From: Paracoccaceae bacterium | GTDB lineage: Bacteria; Pseudomonadota; Alphaproteobacteria; Rhodobacterales; Rhodobacteraceae | Direction of reading: 5' to 3' | Length of the DNA stretch: 7,725 nt | Assembly: GCA_007129775.1 (NCBI GenBank) | Contig: SKUV01000321.1 | Coordinates: 1-7,725 of the forward strand | In this document: one piece after another, positions 6,511 to 7,725 of the stretch | Numbering within the stretch: position 1 is the stretch's first letter | Layout: every line of letters begins with the position of its first letter | The notes under the pieces: generated by a model | The model's input: only the letters and a program-made list of their open reading frames with translations | Database searches by the model: none | Told to the model about the DNA's origin: nothing | Position numbers and translations under genes: made by a program

Positions 6511-6540
6511 TTGCCCGGGGCAGCCGGGCCGTGCTAGGAT
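6511..6540 (+). promoter_or_regulatory. Candidate promoter for the amidohydrolase gene (TTGCCC - 18 nt - TAGGAT)
   Basis: TTGCCC (6511-6516) and TAGGAT (6535-6540) are separated by 18 nt and each match the sigma-70 consensus at four of six positions. The GCTAGGAT form of the -10 is common in GC-rich alphaproteobacterial promoters. Transcription would begin near 6547, giving a leader of about 80 nt. A 6-bp inverted repeat, GCCCGG (6513-6518) with CCGGGC (6524-6529), lies between the two elements and could be an operator or a chance GC palindrome. Confidence 0.45.
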
Positions 6541-6614
6541 GAGTCGCAGCCGCTCGCCGGCCCGTGCCGCAGATTGCCGGCGTCACGGGCACAAGGGGCT
6601 GCAAGCTCTGCCGC

Positions 6615-6620
6615 GGAGGA
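6615..6620 (+). promoter_or_regulatory. Ribosome-binding site GGAGGA fixing the amidohydrolase start
   Basis: GGAGGA lies 7 nt before the ATG at 6628. This favours that codon over the in-frame ATG at 6574, which would only add an 18-residue extension without family character and has no such site before it. Confidence 0.85.
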
Positions 6621-6627
6621 TTTCATC

Positions 6628-7692
6628 ATGACGCGTATTCGCATCACCAATTGCCACGTTCACACATTTACTGCGCGCCATGTGCCGGCCTTCTTTCCGC
6701 ATCCGGCGCTGTGGCTGTTCCGGCAGATACCGGGCCTTGTGCGCGGGCTGGCCTTTCTGGCCCGGCTGATCGGTCAGTATCCGGCGGCCGAGACGCTCGA
6801 CCGGCTCTATCAGTTCACCGCCGAAAGCGGCCTGCGCCGCCAGTCGGAGGTTCTGCGGCGGCTGACGTTCCAATACCCCGGAGACACCCGTTTCGTGGTG
6901 CTGCCGATGGAGTTGCGCCCCGCGGGCGCCGGCCGGGTCGAGGCCGATCTGCGCGCCCAGCATGACGAACTGGCCGAACTGGCCGCGTCCGGGGATTATG
7001 CCGGGCGCGTCCTGCCCTTCGCCACGATCTTTCCCGACCACGAGGGCGCGGCCGAAGAGGTCCGTCGCTGCGTGGAGGATCTGGGCTTTCACGGCCTGAA
7101 GCTCTATCCGCCGCTGGGCTTTGCGCCCGATCATCCGGTGCTGATGAACGAGGTCTATCCGATGCTGGCCGAACGCGGACTGCCGGTGATGTCCCATTGC
7201 TCGCGCGGGGGGGTGACGGGGCGCGGCGTGGTCCGGGCCCGGGTCGAGCGCTGGACGGAACCGGCGGCCTTCAAGCCGGTGCTGCGGGCATTCCCGGATC
7301 TGAAGGTCTGCCTTGCCCATTTCGGCGGGATCGACGACTGGCGCGCCTATGTTCAGGACGGGCTGGACCCGGATGACGAGGCGGCGCGCGCGCGCAACTG
7401 GCAGGTGGCGATTCGCGACATGATCACCTCGGGGGAGTTTCCGAACCTGTGGACGGATATCTCCTATACGCTGTTTCACTTCGACGATTACCTGCCGTTT
7501 CTGCGCATCTTCCTGCAGGACGACCGGATCGCGGACCGGGTGCTGTTCGGATCGGATTACTACATGACCCGGCGCGAGGCGCTGTCGGAGCGTGCGGTCT
7601 GCTTTCGGCTGCGCGACGCGCTGGGCGAGGAGTTGTTCGCCCGGATCGCCGAGAAGAACCCCGAAATCTGGCTGGGTGAGCGCAAGGGCTGA
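6628..7692 (+). CDS. Amidohydrolase_2 family metal-dependent hydrolase, substrate unknown (354 aa)
   Basis: The 354-residue product is a cytoplasmic TIM-barrel amidohydrolase of the type that includes ACMSD-like decarboxylases and lactone or amide hydrolases. The metal-site pattern is complete: HVH (H10, H12) after the first strand, H190 in PVMSHCSRGG, H231 in CLAHFGG and D310 in VLFGSDYY. GLKLYPP (156-162) is a further barrel-strand signature carrying K158. A hydrophobic, Phe/Pro/Leu-rich insertion (residues about 18-50) follows HxH, and the C-terminus (NPEIWLG) resembles the usual family ending. The start at 6628 follows a strong GGAGGA site; the initial sequence MTRIRITNCHVHTF puts HxH at the usual distance from the N-terminus. 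It is transcribed divergently from the urease cluster. That position alone does not establish a role in urea or ureide metabolism, and the substrate cannot be read from the sequence. There is no signal peptide. Confidence 0.88.
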   Translation: MTRIRITNCHVHTFTARHVPAFFPHPALWLFRQIPGLVRGLAFLARLIGQYPAAETLDRLYQFTAESGLRRQSEVLRRLTFQYPGDTRFVVLPMELRPAGAGRVEADLRAQHDELAELAASGDYAGRVLPFATIFPDHEGAAEEVRRCVEDLGFHGLKLYPPLGFAPDHPVLMNEVYPMLAERGLPVMSHCSRGGVTGRGVVRARVERWTEPAAFKPVLRAFPDLKVCLAHFGGIDDWRAYVQDGLDPDDEAARARNWQVAIRDMITSGEFPNLWTDISYTLFHFDDYLPFLRIFLQDDRIADRVLFGSDYYMTRREALSERAVCFRLRDALGEELFARIAEKNPEIWLGERKG

Positions 7693-7725
7693 GCCCGGCG
7701 CCCGCAGTCCCCCCCCCGCGCCCTC

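Larger units (their letters stand above)
6323..6627. other. Divergent intergenic region between ureD and the amidohydrolase gene
   Basis: These 305 nt separate two divergently transcribed genes and must carry the promoters of both. I see a plausible plus-strand promoter at 6511-6540. For the ureD direction the only AT-richer patch is around 6410-6437 (TTATCAGG and AATAATGTGG on the plus strand). There the minus strand offers GATAAC as a possible -10, without a convincing -35. A 9-bp direct repeat lies at 6373-6393. I see no credible small gene and no NtrC-like GCAC-N-GTGC operator, and reading frames through the region have no family resemblance. Confidence 0.6.

Noticed and set aside
6574..6627. 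Upstream in-frame start of the amidohydrolase
   Set aside because: It has no ribosome-binding site; the added 18 residues are not family-like, and GGAGGA immediately precedes the ATG at 6628.
5132..6631. 499-codon plus-strand open frame opposite ureA and ureD
   Set aside because: It lies across two well-supported genes and the intergenic region, with no family features or consistent ribosome-binding site.
7686..7696. GGGC-TGA-GCCC hairpin at the amidohydrolase stop as a terminator
   Set aside because: A 4-bp stem with a 3-nt loop and no T-run is too weak; the sequence then runs into a C tract and the window end.
1..7725. CRISPR arrays, tRNA or rRNA genes, insertion sequences, phage or defence genes
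   Set aside because: I looked for these on both strands and saw none; apart from the 13-bp tandem array and the short repeats listed, I saw no regular spaced repeats and no transposase or integrase motifs.

Overview
The window looks like chromosomal DNA from a GC-rich alphaproteobacterium, most likely of the Rhodobacterales (Rhodobacter/Paracoccus/Roseobacter type). Three things point there: strong G/C bias at third codon positions in every gene, a GTTC-N7-GTTC LexA box (the alphaproteobacterial form) upstream of uvrA, and a UvrA zinc finger reading CPVSG, a variant I recall from alphaproteobacterial homologues. The assignment is an inference, because no rRNA or other marker gene is present.

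Layout. Minus strand, positions 1-1938: the 5' part (646 codons) of uvrA, running off the left edge. Positions 1939-2091: the gap between ureC and uvrA, holding the putative LexA box and a weak promoter candidate for uvrA. Minus strand, 6322 down to 2092: a urease cluster transcribed in the order ureD, ureA, ureJ (HupE/UreJ-type nickel permease), ureB, a small unrecognised ORF, ureC. The first four genes are separated by only 10-12 nt, with ribosome-binding sites on or beside the preceding stop codons. The gaps then widen to 32 nt before the small ORF and 107 nt before ureC. The 107-nt gap holds a hairpin and a 13-bp tandem repeat. Positions 6323-6627: a divergent intergenic region with a plausible plus-strand promoter. 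Plus strand, 6628-7692: a complete amidohydrolase_2-family metal-dependent hydrolase of unknown substrate.

How the genes work together. UreA, UreB and UreC form the nickel urease (gamma, beta, alpha chains). UreD is the scaffold on which the accessory GTPase complex delivers nickel, and UreJ probably supplies nickel across the membrane. All metal-site residues of UreC are intact. The accessory genes ureE, ureF and ureG, which commonly follow ureC, are absent: uvrA occupies that place, so they must lie elsewhere if the urease is active. The divergent amidohydrolase has no demonstrated link to urea metabolism.

Most of this is a known kind of locus. The parts worth a second look are the small ORF between ureB and ureC, the 13-bp repeat that places TGA in all three frames at its end, the separation of ureC from ureEFG, and the uncharacterised amidohydrolase.
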